From NCBI RefSeq assembly GCF_028553745.1, contig NZ_CP067129.1, positions 2,276,501-2,340,500 of the forward strand: a DNA stretch of 64,000 nt, in the 5' to 3' direction. The position numbers and the translations under genes are program-made. Below are positions 17,320 through 26,493 of the stretch, piece by piece (positions within the stretch are counted from its first letter, which is position 1; each line of letters starts with the position of its first letter). Under the pieces are notes generated by a model. That model ran no database searches and was not told the origin of the DNA. It saw only the letters and a program-made list of their open reading frames with translations. This DNA is from Paracoccus seriniphilus (GTDB lineage: Bacteria > Pseudomonadota > Alphaproteobacteria > Rhodobacterales > Rhodobacteraceae).

Positions 17320-18051
17320 TCATTCGAAGATCAGCGCGTCCTCGCCAAACCATTTCTTGATCAGCTCGTTCAGGCTGCCATCTTCCTTCATTTCGGTGAT
17401 GGCGGCGTCGAATTTTGCCTTCAGCTCGGTATCGGACTGGCGCAGCCCCATGCCGATTCCCTCGCCCAGAGGCACGGTGTCATAGCCATCGACCCAGACC
17501 AGTTCTCCGCCCGATTCCTCGACGATCGGCACAAGAAAGTCCTTGTCGGCAAAGACCGCATCGGCCTCGCCATTGCGAACGGCGGCGACGGTCTCGTCGG
17601 GAGTTGCATATTCCAGCAGTGTCGCACCCGATTCGGCCACATGTCCGGCCTGAATGGTGTTGGTCTGTGCCGCGACCACGCCACCCATGATATCGGCGTC
17701 ACCCGACAGCGCCGCATAGGCCGAAGGCATGGCAGGCGTATAGGGTTGGGTGAAGTCGATGACCTTCTTGCGTTCCTCGTTGATGTTCATCCCGGCCATG
17801 ATCGTGTCATAGTTCGAGGACACGAGGTTGGGAATGATCGAATCCCAGTCATTCTTGACCCAGGTGCAATCCAGTTCCGCGCGTTTGCACAATTCATCGC
17901 CCAGATCGCGCTCGAAACCGTCTACCTCGCCGGAATCATTGACGAAATTATACGGAGGGTAAGCACCCTCGGTTCCCATGCGGATGGTCTGAGCAGTCCC
18001 CAAGCTGGCAGTCATGGCCAGAGCGGCGGCGGCAAACATCAGTTTTTTCAT
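17320..18051 (-). CDS. Polar amino acid ABC transporter substrate-binding protein
   Basis: The 243-residue periplasmic protein starts with a clear signal peptide (MKKLMFAAAALAMTASLGTAQ). The mature part is a class-3 binding protein fold: IRMGTEGAYPPYNFVN, VDGFERDLGDELCKRAE, WDSIIPNLVSSNYDTIMAGM and a C-terminal GSLNELIKKWFG. This subfamily binds lysine, arginine, ornithine or histidine. It sits between the ATPase gene and the permease genes. Confidence 0.93.
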   Translation of the reverse strand: MKKLMFAAAALAMTASLGTAQTIRMGTEGAYPPYNFVNDSGEVDGFERDLGDELCKRAELDCTWVKNDWDSIIPNLVSSNYDTIMAGMNINEERKKVIDFTQPYTPAMPSAYAALSGDADIMGGVVAAQTNTIQAGHVAESGATLLEYATPDETVAAVRNGEADAVFADKDFLVPIVEESGGELVWVDGYDTVPLGEGIGMGLRQSDTELKAKFDAAITEMKEDGSLNELIKKWFGEDALIFE

Positions 18052-18078
18052 TTTGTTGTATTCTCCCGTTGGTAGAAA

Positions 18079-18879
18079 TCAGGCAGCCATCGTGGCGCTG
18101 AGAAACTGGCGCAGCCGATCCGTCTGCGGTGCGCCAAACAGTTGGTCCGGCGGGCCTTCCTCGCAAATCACACCCTGATGCAGGAACACGACGTGATCGC
18201 TGACATCGGCGGCCAGACGCATGTCATGGGTCACGATGATCATGGTGCGATGTTCGCTGGCCAGATCCTTGATGACCTTCACGACTTCTTGTTGCAGTTC
18301 AGGGTCCAGCGCGCTGGTCGGTTCATCGAACAGCAGCGCCTTGGGGTTCATGCACAGCGCCCGCGCAATTGCGGCGCGCTGTTGCTGGCCACCCGACAGC
18401 TGGGCCGGCCAGGCATCGCATTTGTCACCGATGCCGACCTTGTCCAGCAGCATGCGGCCACGGGCCTCGACCTCGGCACGGTTCTCGCCCAGCACGGTGA
18501 CCGGGCATTCGGTGACATTCTGCAGAATGGTCATATGCGACCACAGGTTGAATTGCTGAAACACCATCGACAGATTGGTTCGGAATCGCGTCACCTGGGC
18601 GCGATCGGCGGGATGGCGATCAAGCCCCTGCCCACGCCAGCGCACGGCCTCTCCGTCGAACAGGATATCGCCCTGCTGGCTGTCCTCCAGCAGGTTGCAG
18701 CAACGCAGCAGGGTCGATTTCCCTGACCCGGAAGAGCCGATCAGGCTGATGACATGACCGCGCGGTGCGGTCAGCGACACCCCCTTGAGGACTTCCAGAG
18801 GGCCATAGGCCTTATGCAGCCCCCTGATCTCGATGACAGGGGGCGCATTGGTGGAAACGGTGTTGTCTTGGCTATTCAT
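18079..18879 (-). CDS. Polar amino acid ABC transporter ATP-binding protein
   Basis: This is the cytoplasmic motor of the importer. It has Walker [11 protein letters not shown]-loop FQQFNLW, signature LSGGQQQR, Walker [13 protein letters not shown] and H-loop VTHDM. The ATPase core begins about 15 residues after the ATG at 18879; a longer form from 18927 is open and cannot be excluded because neither start has a strong ribosome site. It is the first gene of the importer operon, about 80 bp after purS on the same strand. Confidence 0.92.
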   Translation of the reverse strand: MNSQDNTVSTNAPPVIEIRGLHKAYGPLEVLKGVSLTAPRGHVISLIGSSGSGKSTLLRCCNLLEDSQQGDILFDGEAVRWRGQGLDRHPADRAQVTRFRTNLSMVFQQFNLWSHMTILQNVTECPVTVLGENRAEVEARGRMLLDKVGIGDKCDAWPAQLSGGQQQRAAIARALCMNPKALLFDEPTSALDPELQQEVVKVIKDLASEHRTMIIVTHDMRLAADVSDHVVFLHQGVICEEGPPDQLFGAPQTDRLRQFLSATMAA

Positions 18880-18959
18880 CAGGGTATTGGGCGACAAATC
18901 AGTCCCGATTGCAACGATTTCACGCATCCCGTCGCGAAACGGGCGCCCGTGACCCTGCG

Positions 18960-19199
18960 TCAGGCGATTTCAACCGAGTATTTTTCAATCACGGTATTGG
19001 CAAGCAGACCCTTGCACATCTGTTCGACTTCGGCGCGCGCGGCTTCGGGGTCGGTGGCGTCCAGATCCAGTTCGATCAGTTTTCCCTGACGAACGCCGGA
19101 CACATTCTTGTGCCCCAGCCCGCCCAGAGCGTGGCGGATCGCCTCGCCCTGAGGGTCCAGAACACCGTCTTTCAGCATGATGGTGACGCGGGCTTTCAT
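18960..19199 (-). CDS. purS: PurS subunit of FGAM synthase
   Basis: PurS is the small bridging subunit that joins PurQ and PurL in the formylglycinamidine ribonucleotide synthase complex of purine synthesis. The 79-residue protein has the typical ARVTIMLKDGVLDPQGEAI start and a VSGVRQGKLIEL strand. The start at 19199 has AGGA eight bases before it. It follows purC by 11 bp. The usual next gene, purQ, is absent here; the amino acid transporter follows instead, so purQ and purL must be elsewhere. Confidence 0.95.
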   Translation of the reverse strand: MKARVTIMLKDGVLDPQGEAIRHALGGLGHKNVSGVRQGKLIELDLDATDPEAARAEVEQMCKGLLANTVIEKYSVEIA

Positions 19200-19210
19200 C
19201 GGCGCATCCT

Positions 19211-19972
19211 TCAATTGATCGCAGTCGGTTTGAGGCTGGTGGTGTTGGCGGGCATCAGGCCCAGACGGCGCGCGACCTCGGTATAGGCATCGGTCAGATC
19301 GCCCAGGTCACGGCGGAACACGTCCTTGTCCAGTTTCTGCCCTGTCTTCATATCCCACAGGCGGCAGCTGTCCGGGCTGATTTCATCGGCCACGATCAGG
19401 CGCATGAAATCGTTGTCCCAGACCCGACCGATCTCGATCTTGAAATCGATCAGCTTGATGCCGACTCCGAAGAACACACCCGACAGAAAGTCGTTGACGC
19501 GCAATGCCAGCGACACGATGTCGTCCAGATCCTGCTGCGTGGCCCAGCCAAAGGCGATGATATATTCCTCGGAAACCATCGGGTCGCCAAGTTCGTCATT
19601 CTTGAAGCTGTATTCCACGATCGGGCGCGGCAGCAGCGTGCCCTCTTCCAGGCCCAGACGCTTGGACAGCGATCCGGCGGCGAAATTGCGCACGATCACC
19701 TCAAGCGGAACGATCTCGACCTGACGGATCAGCTGTTCGCGCATGTTGATGCGACGGATGAAGTGATTGGGCACGCCGATATTGGTCAGCCCGTTCATGA
19801 AGAATTCGGACAGGCGGTTGTTCAGCACGCCCTTGCCTTCGATCACCGCCTTCTTTTGGGCGTTGAACGCCGTCGCGTCGTCCTTGAAATACTGGACCAA
19901 AGTTCCCGGCTCGGTGCCTTCGTAAAGGATCTTTGCCTTGCCTTCATAGATTTTCTTACGCCGCGGAGCCAT
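19211..19972 (-). CDS. purC: SAICAR synthase
   Basis: PurC joins aspartate to carboxyaminoimidazole ribotide using ATP. The 253-residue protein starts [19 protein letters not shown], the family's usual beginning, and contains [29 protein letters not shown] and the [10 protein letters not shown] signature with [12 protein letters not shown]. The start at 19972 is chosen over open frame further upstream because of this match and an AGGA about ten bases away. It is cotranscribed with purS and divergent from the zeta-subunit gene. Confidence 0.96.
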   Translation of the reverse strand: MAPRRKKIYEGKAKILYEGTEPGTLVQYFKDDATAFNAQKKAVIEGKGVLNNRLSEFFMNGLTNIGVPNHFIRRINMREQLIRQVEIVPLEVIVRNFAAGSLSKRLGLEEGTLLPRPIVEYSFKNDELGDPMVSEEYIIAFGWATQQDLDDIVSLALRVNDFLSGVFFGVGIKLIDFKIEIGRVWDNDFMRLIVADEISPDSCRLWDMKTGQKLDKDVFRRDLGDLTDAYTEVARRLGLMPANTTSLKPTAIN

Positions 19973-20099
19973 GGGCAGTCCGTCCTTTTGCATCTGACTG
20001 ACCTGCGCCATAGCCCAGAACAGGGGCAAGGGGCAATACAGGCTTGCGGCAAAGGCCAGCAATGGGCATACCTGATATAACTGCAACAGGAGGCCGTAC

Positions 20100-20417
20100 A
20101 TGACCACCTTTGACGACCGCGAACGCGCCTATGAGGCGAAATTCGCACATGATGCCGATCTGCGCTTCAAGGCAGAAGCCCGCCGCAACCGCCTGCTGGG
20201 CGAATGGGCTGCGGAACTGCTTGGCAAATCCGGCGAGGATGTGCGGACCTATGCAATGAGTGTCGTGAGCTCCGATTTCGAAGAACCGGGCGACGAAGAC
20301 GTCTATCGCAAGCTGGCAGGCGATCTTGAAGGTCGCGCCGATGCCGAAACCATCCGCGCCAAGATGGCCGAAATGATGGCCGAAGCACGCCGCCAGATCA
20401 TCGAGGAACTGGACTGA
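20100..20417 (+). CDS. F1-ATPase inhibitor zeta subunit (DUF1476)
   Basis: The 105-residue helical protein matches the DUF1476 family, known from Paracoccus denitrificans as the zeta subunit that binds F1 and blocks ATP hydrolysis. The diagnostic start [18 protein letters not shown] carries the inhibitory N-terminal region, followed by [22 protein letters not shown] and an acidic [12 protein letters not shown] helix. GGAGG lies eight bases before the ATG. It is divergent from purC and has its own terminator. Confidence 0.93.
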   Translation: MTTFDDRERAYEAKFAHDADLRFKAEARRNRLLGEWAAELLGKSGEDVRTYAMSVVSSDFEEPGDEDVYRKLAGDLEGRADAETIRAKMAEMMAEARRQIIEELD

Positions 20418-20442
20418 CCCACCGATGACGGAACAGGAATTC

Positions 20443-20466
20443 GGGGGGCATTCGCCCCCCCTTTTT
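20443..20466 (+). terminator. Terminator after the zeta subunit gene
   Basis: A GGGGGGC/GCCCCCC stem with a four-base loop is followed by a CTTTTTC tract. It also lies just beyond the 3' end of the convergent MATE gene. Confidence 0.9.
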
Positions 20467-20476
20467 CATTTTCGTT

Positions 20477-21811
20477 TCAGCCAGATATTGGCCGGGCGGC
20501 AGATTCGGCCCGGGAATACAGCCGCGCCATGGTCAGCCCGCGCGCGACATTCAGCACCATCAGCGCGGCCCACAGGCCGTGATTTCCCCAAAGTGGCGGC
20601 AGCACAAGCACCATCACCACATACAGCGCAACGGCCTGTATCATCGCGACACGCATTTCGCGCGTCAGCGTCGCGCCGATGAAAATGCCGTCCAGCATCC
20701 AGCTGGCGATGCCGATGATCGGCGCAAAGCCCATCCAGACCAGATACTGTCGGGCCTCGGCCCGAACCTCGGGTGCGGTGGTCAGCAGGTCGATGATCGC
20801 CCCGCCGGCGAACCAGAAGACCAGCCCCAGCAGCACGGCACCGCCCAGCCCCCATTGCGAGGTCAGTATCGCCGCCCGACGCACCTGCGCCGGACGCCGC
20901 GCCCCGACCGCCTGCCCGACCAGCGATTCGGCGGCAAAGGCAAAGCCATCCAGCGCAAAGGCGGTGATCGACAGGAACTGTACCAGCACCTGATTGGCCG
21001 CCAGGGTCACATCGCCCTGCGCCGCCCCCAGGAACAGGAATGACGTAAAGCAGGCCTGCAGCAGCACCGAGCGGATCATGATATCGGTATTCACGCGCAA
21101 CAGCCGGTCCAGCTTGTCACGCGCAAACAGGGTCGCCATGTTGCGCGCCGCCCCCACTGCCGCCGCCAAGGCATGTCGCGCCATGAACAGACCCAGCGCC
21201 AGACCCGCGCTTTCGGCGATCAGGCTGGCCCATGCCACGCCGGCAACGCCCCAGCCCAGCGCCAGCACGAACCACAGATCCAGCAGGACATTCAGACCGT
21301 TCTGCAAGACCTGCAGGGCCAGCACCGCGCGGGTTCGCTCTATGGCGATCAACCAGCCGGTGATGGCATACAAGCCGATGGTGGCCGGGGCACCCCAGAT
21401 GCGCACCGCCAGATAGCCACGCGCCAGCGATTCGACTTCAGCCGAGGCTGGCGCCAGTTGGAAGGCCGCCCAGAACAACGGCACCTGCAGCACGATCAAG
21501 GTCAGACCCGCCCCGCCCGCAACGGTCAGCGCCCGCAGCAGATGTGCCCCGACCTGCGGACCGTCACCCGCTCCATGACTTTGCGCGACCAGCCCGGATG
21601 TTCCCATCCGCAGAAAACCGAATACCCAATAGATCGAGGTCAGGATGACAGCCCCGATCCCGACCGCGCCGATCGGCTCGGCCCTGCCCAGTTGTCCCAC
21701 GACTCCGGTATCTACCAGCCCCAGCAGCGGAACGGTTGCATTGGACAGCACGATCGGCAGGGCAATATTCAGCACGCGCCGATGGGTCAGCGACTGAACG
21801 GGATCGGACAT
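20477..21811 (-). CDS. MATE family multidrug/cation exporter
   Basis: This 444-residue inner-membrane protein has about twelve hydrophobic segments in two similar halves, as in Na+- or H+-coupled MATE exporters of the DinF branch (LVDTGVVGQLGRAEPIGAVGIGA; LDGFAFAAESLVGQAVGAR). It follows the second thioesterase gene by 6 bp and is the last gene of a three-gene operon. The substrate is unknown. Confidence 0.92.
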   Translation of the reverse strand: MSDPVQSLTHRRVLNIALPIVLSNATVPLLGLVDTGVVGQLGRAEPIGAVGIGAVILTSIYWVFGFLRMGTSGLVAQSHGAGDGPQVGAHLLRALTVAGGAGLTLIVLQVPLFWAAFQLAPASAEVESLARGYLAVRIWGAPATIGLYAITGWLIAIERTRAVLALQVLQNGLNVLLDLWFVLALGWGVAGVAWASLIAESAGLALGLFMARHALAAAVGAARNMATLFARDKLDRLLRVNTDIMIRSVLLQACFTSFLFLGAAQGDVTLAANQVLVQFLSITAFALDGFAFAAESLVGQAVGARRPAQVRRAAILTSQWGLGGAVLLGLVFWFAGGAIIDLLTTAPEVRAEARQYLVWMGFAPIIGIASWMLDGIFIGATLTREMRVAMIQAVALYVVMVLVLPPLWGNHGLWAALMVLNVARGLTMARLYSRAESAARPISG

Positions 21812-21817
21812 GCGGCC

Positions 21818-22315
21818 TCAGCCCCGTGGCATCAGGAAATGCGCCGTCGCCTGCGCGATCAGCTTGGCGCGATTGTCCTGCCAGGCCTCGATCTGCACCG
21901 ACGCATAGCGCCGCCCCGCGCGCACCACGCGACCACGCGCATAGACATCGCGCGGCAGGCCGCTGCGCAGATAGTCGATGGTGAAATCAATGGTCTTGGG
22001 CAATCGGGGCAGGCTGTCGGGCACATCGGCATCCGGCGCGATGCGCCCGGATTCAAGATCTTCCCACATGGTGGACCACGACAGTTCGATGATGGCGGTC
22101 ATCTCCAGAAAGGCTGCCGTGACCCCGCCGTGAATCGCTGGCAACGCGGGGTTGCCGATCAGCTTTTCGTCAAAGGGCAGAACGGCTGTCAACTCGTCCC
22201 CGCGCCGGTCGAACTGCACACCCAGCCAGTTCATGTAGGGCACGCCCGACACCAATGCTCGCAAGGCCGAATCGCGCCGGTTCTTCACCTGATCCAATGG
22301 CTCTTTCCGGTCCAT
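21818..22315 (-). CDS. Hotdog-fold thioesterase (PaaI-like), copy 2
   Basis: A 165-residue acyl-CoA thioesterase-like protein with the family's catalytic-region motif IHGGVTAAFLEMTA and the central strand TIDFTIDYLRSG. It lies 9 bp after a second gene of the same family and 6 bp before the MATE exporter, so the three are cotranscribed. A purine-rich GGGGGG lies just before its ATG. It probably hydrolyses small or aromatic acyl-CoA thioesters; the substrate is not known. Confidence 0.88.
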   Translation of the reverse strand: MDRKEPLDQVKNRRDSALRALVSGVPYMNWLGVQFDRRGDELTAVLPFDEKLIGNPALPAIHGGVTAAFLEMTAIIELSWSTMWEDLESGRIAPDADVPDSLPRLPKTIDFTIDYLRSGLPRDVYARGRVVRAGRRYASVQIEAWQDNRAKLIAQATAHFLMPRG

Positions 22316-22324
22316 GACGCCCCC

Positions 22325-22768
22325 CTACCGTTCCACGGTGAAGGTTCCGGTCGCGGCGGCAACCGGACCGTCCCCGTCCTCATCCATCGCCACGGCCCGC
22401 AGAAAGGCCACGCTGCGCGTGATATGATAGCATTCCGCCTTGGCCGTGATCCGCTGCCCCGCCCGGGCTGCGCGCATGTAGTCGATGCGCAGGTCAATCG
22501 TTGCCGTCGATCTTGGCCGCTCGGGATGGGCCATGACCGCCGCGCCGCAAGAGGTGTCCATCAATGCCGAGACCACCCCGCCGTGGACGACATTGCGACG
22601 CGGATCGCCGACCAGATGCGGGGCCCAGGGCATGCTGATCGTCGCCTTGCCGTCGCCGATATCCTCGACATGCATCCCAAGGGCACGCGCATGGGGAATC
22701 GCTTCGATGAATTGTCGGGCGATCCGGGCCCGATCTTCCCGTTTGGCGTCATCGGCTCCGACAGTCAT
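22325..22768 (-). CDS. Hotdog-fold thioesterase (PaaI-like), copy 1
   Basis: A 147-residue thioesterase-like protein with VVHGGVVSALMDTSC and TIDLRIDYMRAARAGQ. It is the first gene of the thioesterase-thioesterase-MATE operon, with GGAGA upstream of its ATG. The two copies share the fold motifs but differ widely in sequence, so they are old paralogs rather than a recent duplication. The pair may act on acyl-CoA intermediates from the beta-oxidation cluster that starts 150 bp away on the other strand; that link is inference. Confidence 0.88.
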   Translation of the reverse strand: MTVGADDAKREDRARIARQFIEAIPHARALGMHVEDIGDGKATISMPWAPHLVGDPRRNVVHGGVVSALMDTSCGAAVMAHPERPRSTATIDLRIDYMRAARAGQRITAKAECYHITRSVAFLRAVAMDEDGDGPVAAATGTFTVER

Positions 22769-22912
22769 GCGCTTCTCCGATCATCTGATTGCCAAGGCTT
22801 AGCGCCTGTGCGTGTATTTCCTCAACCCCTGTCGCAGCAACGCGCCTTATGGTTGAGAACTGCTGGTGGAACAGCTAGCGTGCCATTGTGGCAAAAGTCG
22901 GAGGACCAGCAA

Positions 22913-23293
22913 TTGCCGGACGAGCAAACGATCAGCTTCAAGGATATGTGCGCGCGTTTCGATGTCACACCTCGCACCCTGCGCTATTATGAATACATTG
23001 AACTGCTCAGCCCCAAGCGTGAGGGCCGCAGCCGGTTTTACGGCCCGCGCGAAGTCGCACGCATGACATTGATTCTGCGTGGACGGCGCTTTGGCTTTTC
23101 GCTGGAAGAGATCCGGCAATGGCTGTCGCTCTACGAGGAAAAGGGCAGCCGGCAGCAATATGAAAGCTGGCTGGCCCTGGCCGAACGGCAACTGAAGGTT
23201 CTGGATGAGCAGATCGCCGAGCTTCAGGCAGCGCGTGCAGATCTCGAATCCCTGCGCGACATCAGCAAGAAGGAAATGCAAGACATGACATGA
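22913..23293 (+). CDS. MerR-type regulator 1 of the beta-oxidation cluster
   Basis: The 126-residue protein has a MerR DNA-binding head ([56 protein letters not shown]) and a coiled-coil dimer helix (LKVLDEQIAELQAARADLESL). It lacks the Cys residues of metal-sensing members. The start is TTG at 22913, chosen because GGAGGA lies seven bases before it; no ATG is available close to the domain. It is followed by a paralog, then by beta-oxidation genes, which suggests an acyl-CoA-responsive regulator. Confidence 0.88.
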   Translation: MPDEQTISFKDMCARFDVTPRTLRYYEYIELLSPKREGRSRFYGPREVARMTLILRGRRFGFSLEEIRQWLSLYEEKGSRQQYESWLALAERQLKVLDEQIAELQAARADLESLRDISKKEMQDMT

Positions 23294-23334
23294 GCCGACA
23301 CGACGGCAGGACAACTTGTGACGTGGCGTCTTCC

Positions 23335-23349
23335 TTACGTTCACGTCAA
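23335..23349. promoter_or_regulatory. LiuR-like MerR operator
   Basis: TTACGTTCACGTCAA between the two MerR genes is close to the palindromic consensus reported for LiuR-type MerR regulators of acyl-CoA catabolism (TTACGTN-ACGTAA form). It stands 55 bp before the second regulator, where a promoter would be expected. This suggests autoregulation of MerR 2 and control of the genes downstream. Confidence 0.55.
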
Positions 23350-23404
23350 CCTGTGCATATACCGGTTTCGAGGGCAGTCGCTGACTGAGAGAGGAAACGC
23401 ATCC

Positions 23405-23803
23405 ATGCAAGAGGAACTGATGACAATTCGCGAGATGTGCGATGCGTTTGACGTTACGCCGCGCACCTTGCGTTTTTACGAATCCCGCGAATTGATCTTT
23501 CCTGAACGCAGGGGCCAGCGACGGCTCTATGACCGCCGCGACCGGGCCCGTCTGACCCTCATTCTGCGGGGCAAGCGCTTTGGCTTCAGCCTCGAACAGA
23601 TACGACAGCTTCTGGAATTCTACGAGCCGGGGGGAAGCAACGTGACCCAGATCGCCGCGACATTGAAGGTCGGGCGCGATCGACTGGCCGATATGGAACG
23701 CCAATATGCGGAACTCGGTGAGGCCATCCACGATCTGAAAGCCCAGATCGCCGAGGCGACGGCCCGCCTTGCCGCCATGACACGCGACACGCACGAGGAT
23801 TGA
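23405..23803 (+). CDS. MerR-type regulator 2 (LiuR/PsrA-like role)
   Basis: A 132-residue MerR-family protein, clearly paralogous to the previous gene: [58 protein letters not shown], then a coiled coil. GAGAGGA about ten bases upstream supports the ATG at 23405. It ends 4 bp before the acyl-CoA dehydrogenase gene, so the two are cotranscribed. The operator-like palindrome upstream resembles LiuR sites, so it is the likely local regulator. Confidence 0.9.
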   Translation: MQEELMTIREMCDAFDVTPRTLRFYESRELIFPERRGQRRLYDRRDRARLTLILRGKRFGFSLEQIRQLLEFYEPGGSNVTQIAATLKVGRDRLADMERQYAELGEAIHDLKAQIAEATARLAAMTRDTHED

Positions 23804-23807
23804 TCCC

Positions 23808-25583
23808 ATGCCGACTTACAGCGCACCGATACGCGATTTCCAGTTTCTGATGCATGATGTCCTGAAACTGCAAAACCAGAACTTGCCGGGCTATGCGGAT
23901 CTGGACCGCGAATTCACTGCCGCCGTGCTTGAAGCCGCCGACAAGCTGGCCTCTGACATGCTGGTCCCGCTGAACAAGGTGGGTGACGAACAGGGCTGCA
24001 CCCTGAAAGACGGTGTCGTTCACACGCCAGACGGCTTCAAGGAAGCCTTCGACGCCATGAAGGCAGGCGGCTGGACCGCATTGGATGCCGACCCCGAATA
24101 TGGCGGCCAGGGTATCCCTTATCTGCTGGCCATTGCCACCAACGAGATATTCACGGCCGCCAACATGGCTTTTTCCATGTATCAGGGCCTCACCCATGGC
24201 GCCTATTCAGCCATCCACACCCATGGCACCCCCGAGCAGAAAAAAACCTATCTGCCGAAAATGGTCAGCTGCGACTGGACCGGCACGATGAACCTGACGG
24301 AGCCACATTGCGGGACCGATCTTGGCCTGCTGCGCACCAGGGCCGAACCCCAGGACGACGGCAGCTATCTTTTGACCGGACAGAAGATCTTCATATCTTC
24401 GGGCGATCATGATCTGGCCGAGAATGTCATCCACCTGGTTCTTGCCAAGGCCCCCGGCGGCGGAGAGGGCACCAAGGGCATATCGCTGTTCATCGTTCCC
24501 AAGTTTCTGGTCAATGAAGACGGCTCTCTTGGCGAACGTAACGCGGTCAGCGTTGGCAGCCTCGAAGAGAAGATGGGCATCCACGGCAACGCAACCTGTG
24601 TAATGAATTACGACGGCGCCAGGGGATGGCTTCTGGGCGATCTGCACAAGGGCATGCGGGCCATGTTCACGATGATGAACGAAGCTCGTCTCGGTGTCGC
24701 CATGCAGGGCTATGCCTGCGCCGATGCCGCATATCAGAATGCGGTCATCTACGCCAAGGACCGGTTGCAGGGTCGCGCGGCCACAGGCGTGGTCAATCCG
24801 GCAGGCGCGGCTGATCCCCTGATCGTCCACCCCGACATCCGCCGCAGCCTCATGGACCAGAAAGCCTTTATCGAGGGCGGACGTGCCTTGGTCATGTGGG
24901 GGGCGCATCTGATGGATCGCAGTCATGCCGGCGATGAAGATGCCGATGGACTGATTTCGCTTCTGACCCCGGTGGCCAAGGGGTTCCTCACCGACAAGGG
25001 ATTCGAATCCACCGTGATGGCGCAGCAGGTGTTCGGCGGGCATGGATACATCGAGGAACATGGCATGAGCCAATATGTCCGCGATGCCCGGATCGCCATG
25101 ATCTACGAAGGCGCCAACGGCGTGCAGGCGCTGGATCTGGTCGCACGAAAGCTGCCCCAGGACGGCGGACGCCAGATGATGGCCTTTTTCGAGAGGATCA
25201 AGGCATTCTGCAAGAAGCATGGTGACAACGACGCGATGGCCGAGGACTTCATCGCCCCACTGAAGGCCGCGTCCAAGGATCTTCAGACCGCAGCCATGTA
25301 CTTCATGGAACGCGGCATGAAGAACCCGAATGACGCTTTGGCCGGATCGCATGATTTTCTGCATTTGTTCGGTCATGTGACATTGGGGTACATCTGGTCG
25401 CGCATCTGCCTGACGGCGCATCACGCGCTTGAAAACGGCACCGGGGACACCGAATTCTATCAGACCAAACTTGCAACCGGTCGATATTACATGAGCCGGG
25501 CGCTGCCGATGACCGCAACACATCTGGCGCGCATCCAATCCGGTTCCAGGCATGTAATGGCTCTGCCTGCAGATGCCTTCTGA
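23808..25583 (+). CDS. Acyl-CoA dehydrogenase (FadE/DmdC-like)
   Basis: This 591-residue FAD enzyme oxidises acyl-CoA to trans-2-enoyl-CoA. It has the extended form with an extra N-terminal helix region and a C-terminal acyl-CoA dehydrogenase domain. Visible landmarks are [26 protein letters not shown]-like [48 protein letters not shown] (split here by family blocks) and [21 protein letters not shown]. The closest known relatives I recall include methylmercaptopropionyl-CoA dehydrogenase (DmdC) of marine Rhodobacteraceae and medium/long-chain dehydrogenases. The context with thiolase and FadJ favours fatty-acid oxidation. Confidence 0.93.
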   Translation: MPTYSAPIRDFQFLMHDVLKLQNQNLPGYADLDREFTAAVLEAADKLASDMLVPLNKVGDEQGCTLKDGVVHTPDGFKEAFDAMKAGGWTALDADPEYGGQGIPYLLAIATNEIFTAANMAFSMYQGLTHGAYSAIHTHGTPEQKKTYLPKMVSCDWTGTMNLTEPHCGTDLGLLRTRAEPQDDGSYLLTGQKIFISSGDHDLAENVIHLVLAKAPGGGEGTKGISLFIVPKFLVNEDGSLGERNAVSVGSLEEKMGIHGNATCVMNYDGARGWLLGDLHKGMRAMFTMMNEARLGVAMQGYACADAAYQNAVIYAKDRLQGRAATGVVNPAGAADPLIVHPDIRRSLMDQKAFIEGGRALVMWGAHLMDRSHAGDEDADGLISLLTPVAKGFLTDKGFESTVMAQQVFGGHGYIEEHGMSQYVRDARIAMIYEGANGVQALDLVARKLPQDGGRQMMAFFERIKAFCKKHGDNDAMAEDFIAPLKAASKDLQTAAMYFMERGMKNPNDALAGSHDFLHLFGHVTLGYIWSRICLTAHHALENGTGDTEFYQTKLATGRYYMSRALPMTATHLARIQSGSRHVMALPADAF

Positions 25584-25603
25584 TCGCGGTTTCTGACCGA
25601 AAG

Positions 25604-25815
25604 GGCGCATGGGTATTTGGACGAAGAAGAAACGAAATGCGCCCCGACCTCGCCCGTGGACAAGCACGGGTACGGCGTATTCGGCCCGCAGGCCGGGGCG
25701 GCTTCTCCTTCGACGGTCATCGGCTCCCCAGCCTGTACCGCCCGAATTGTCTGGCATGGCGAAGTTGAAAAAAGGTTAACGCGCCTTCTTCTTTGCCCAA
25801 ATACCCTGCGGGGTC
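25604..25815. repeat. Inverted repeat pair flanking about 150 bp
   Basis: An arm at 25606-25634 (GCATGGGTATTTGGAC then GAAGAAGAAA) is matched in inverse orientation at 25788-25814 (TTCTTCTTTGCCCAAATACCC). The arms differ at only a few bases. Between them lies GC-rich DNA with no open frame. The second arm is followed by a GC-rich stretch before the GST gene. Similar GGGTATTTGG elements are common between genes in this bacterial family, so it may be a dispersed intergenic element. Confidence 0.6.
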
Positions 25816-25851
25816 CCGAGGGCGCAAAGCCCCCGGCTGCGAGGAGCAAAC

Positions 25852-26493
25852 ATGACTGCAAAACTCTGGTGTTTCGGCGAATCCGGCAATGCTTACAAGG
25901 CAGCACTGACCCTCGAGATGGTCGGTTATGATTGGGCGCCTGTCTATGTCGATTTCTTTTCCGGTGCGACACGCAGCCCGGAATTTCGTGCCATGAATGA
26001 AATGGGCGAGGTTCCAGTTTTCCGTGAAGATGATCTGATTCTGACACAATCTGCAGTGATCCAGCTTCACATTGCAAATCGCAGCGGCCGGTTCCTGGGG
26101 AAAGACAGCAATGAAACTCTGCGTTGGTTGATGTTCGACAATCACAAGATGTCTGGTCAAGCCGGAGCCCTGCGTTTCATGATGAACTTTCTGCCGCCCC
26201 GGAAACGCGCGCAAGGGGCAATCGACTATCTGCATGGCCGGGTCCAAGCAGCACTGCAGGTGCTGAACAACCGGCTTGAGGGACGCAATTGGGTTGCCGA
26301 TGACGAGCCGACAATCGCCGATTTCGCATGTTGCGGATATCTTTTCTACGAAGAGCCCTTCGGTTTCGACCGCAAGGAATGGCCCAATATTGACCGTTGG
26401 CTGAACGGCATCACCGCTCTGCCCGGCTGGAAACACCCCTATGATCTGATGCCCGGAAACCCGTCCGACCGGGCAGTGAAGGAGGACATATGA
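25852..26493 (+). CDS. Glutathione S-transferase family protein
   Basis: The 213-residue protein has an N-terminal thioredoxin-like domain (LWCFGESGNAYKAALTLEMVGYDW, then MGEVPVF and the glutathione-contact TQSAVIQLHIA) and a helical C-terminal domain with TIADFACCGYLFYE. An SNA type of motif at the N terminus suggests a serine or cysteine-independent active site. It is translationally coupled to the thiolase gene (ATGA). Genes of this type often accompany beta-oxidation clusters in this family of bacteria; the substrate is unknown. Confidence 0.9.
   Translation: MTAKLWCFGESGNAYKAALTLEMVGYDWAPVYVDFFSGATRSPEFRAMNEMGEVPVFREDDLILTQSAVIQLHIANRSGRFLGKDSNETLRWLMFDNHKMSGQAGALRFMMNFLPPRKRAQGAIDYLHGRVQAALQVLNNRLEGRNWVADDEPTIADFACCGYLFYEEPFGFDRKEWPNIDRWLNGITALPGWKHPYDLMPGNPSDRAVKEDI

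Noticed and set aside
16540..18075. 511-residue plus-strand frame across the ABC transporter
   Set aside because: Antisense to four motif-rich transporter genes.
21173..22912. Long plus-strand frame leading into MerR 1
   Set aside because: The part before 22913 is antisense to the MATE and thioesterase genes; only the end is the regulator.
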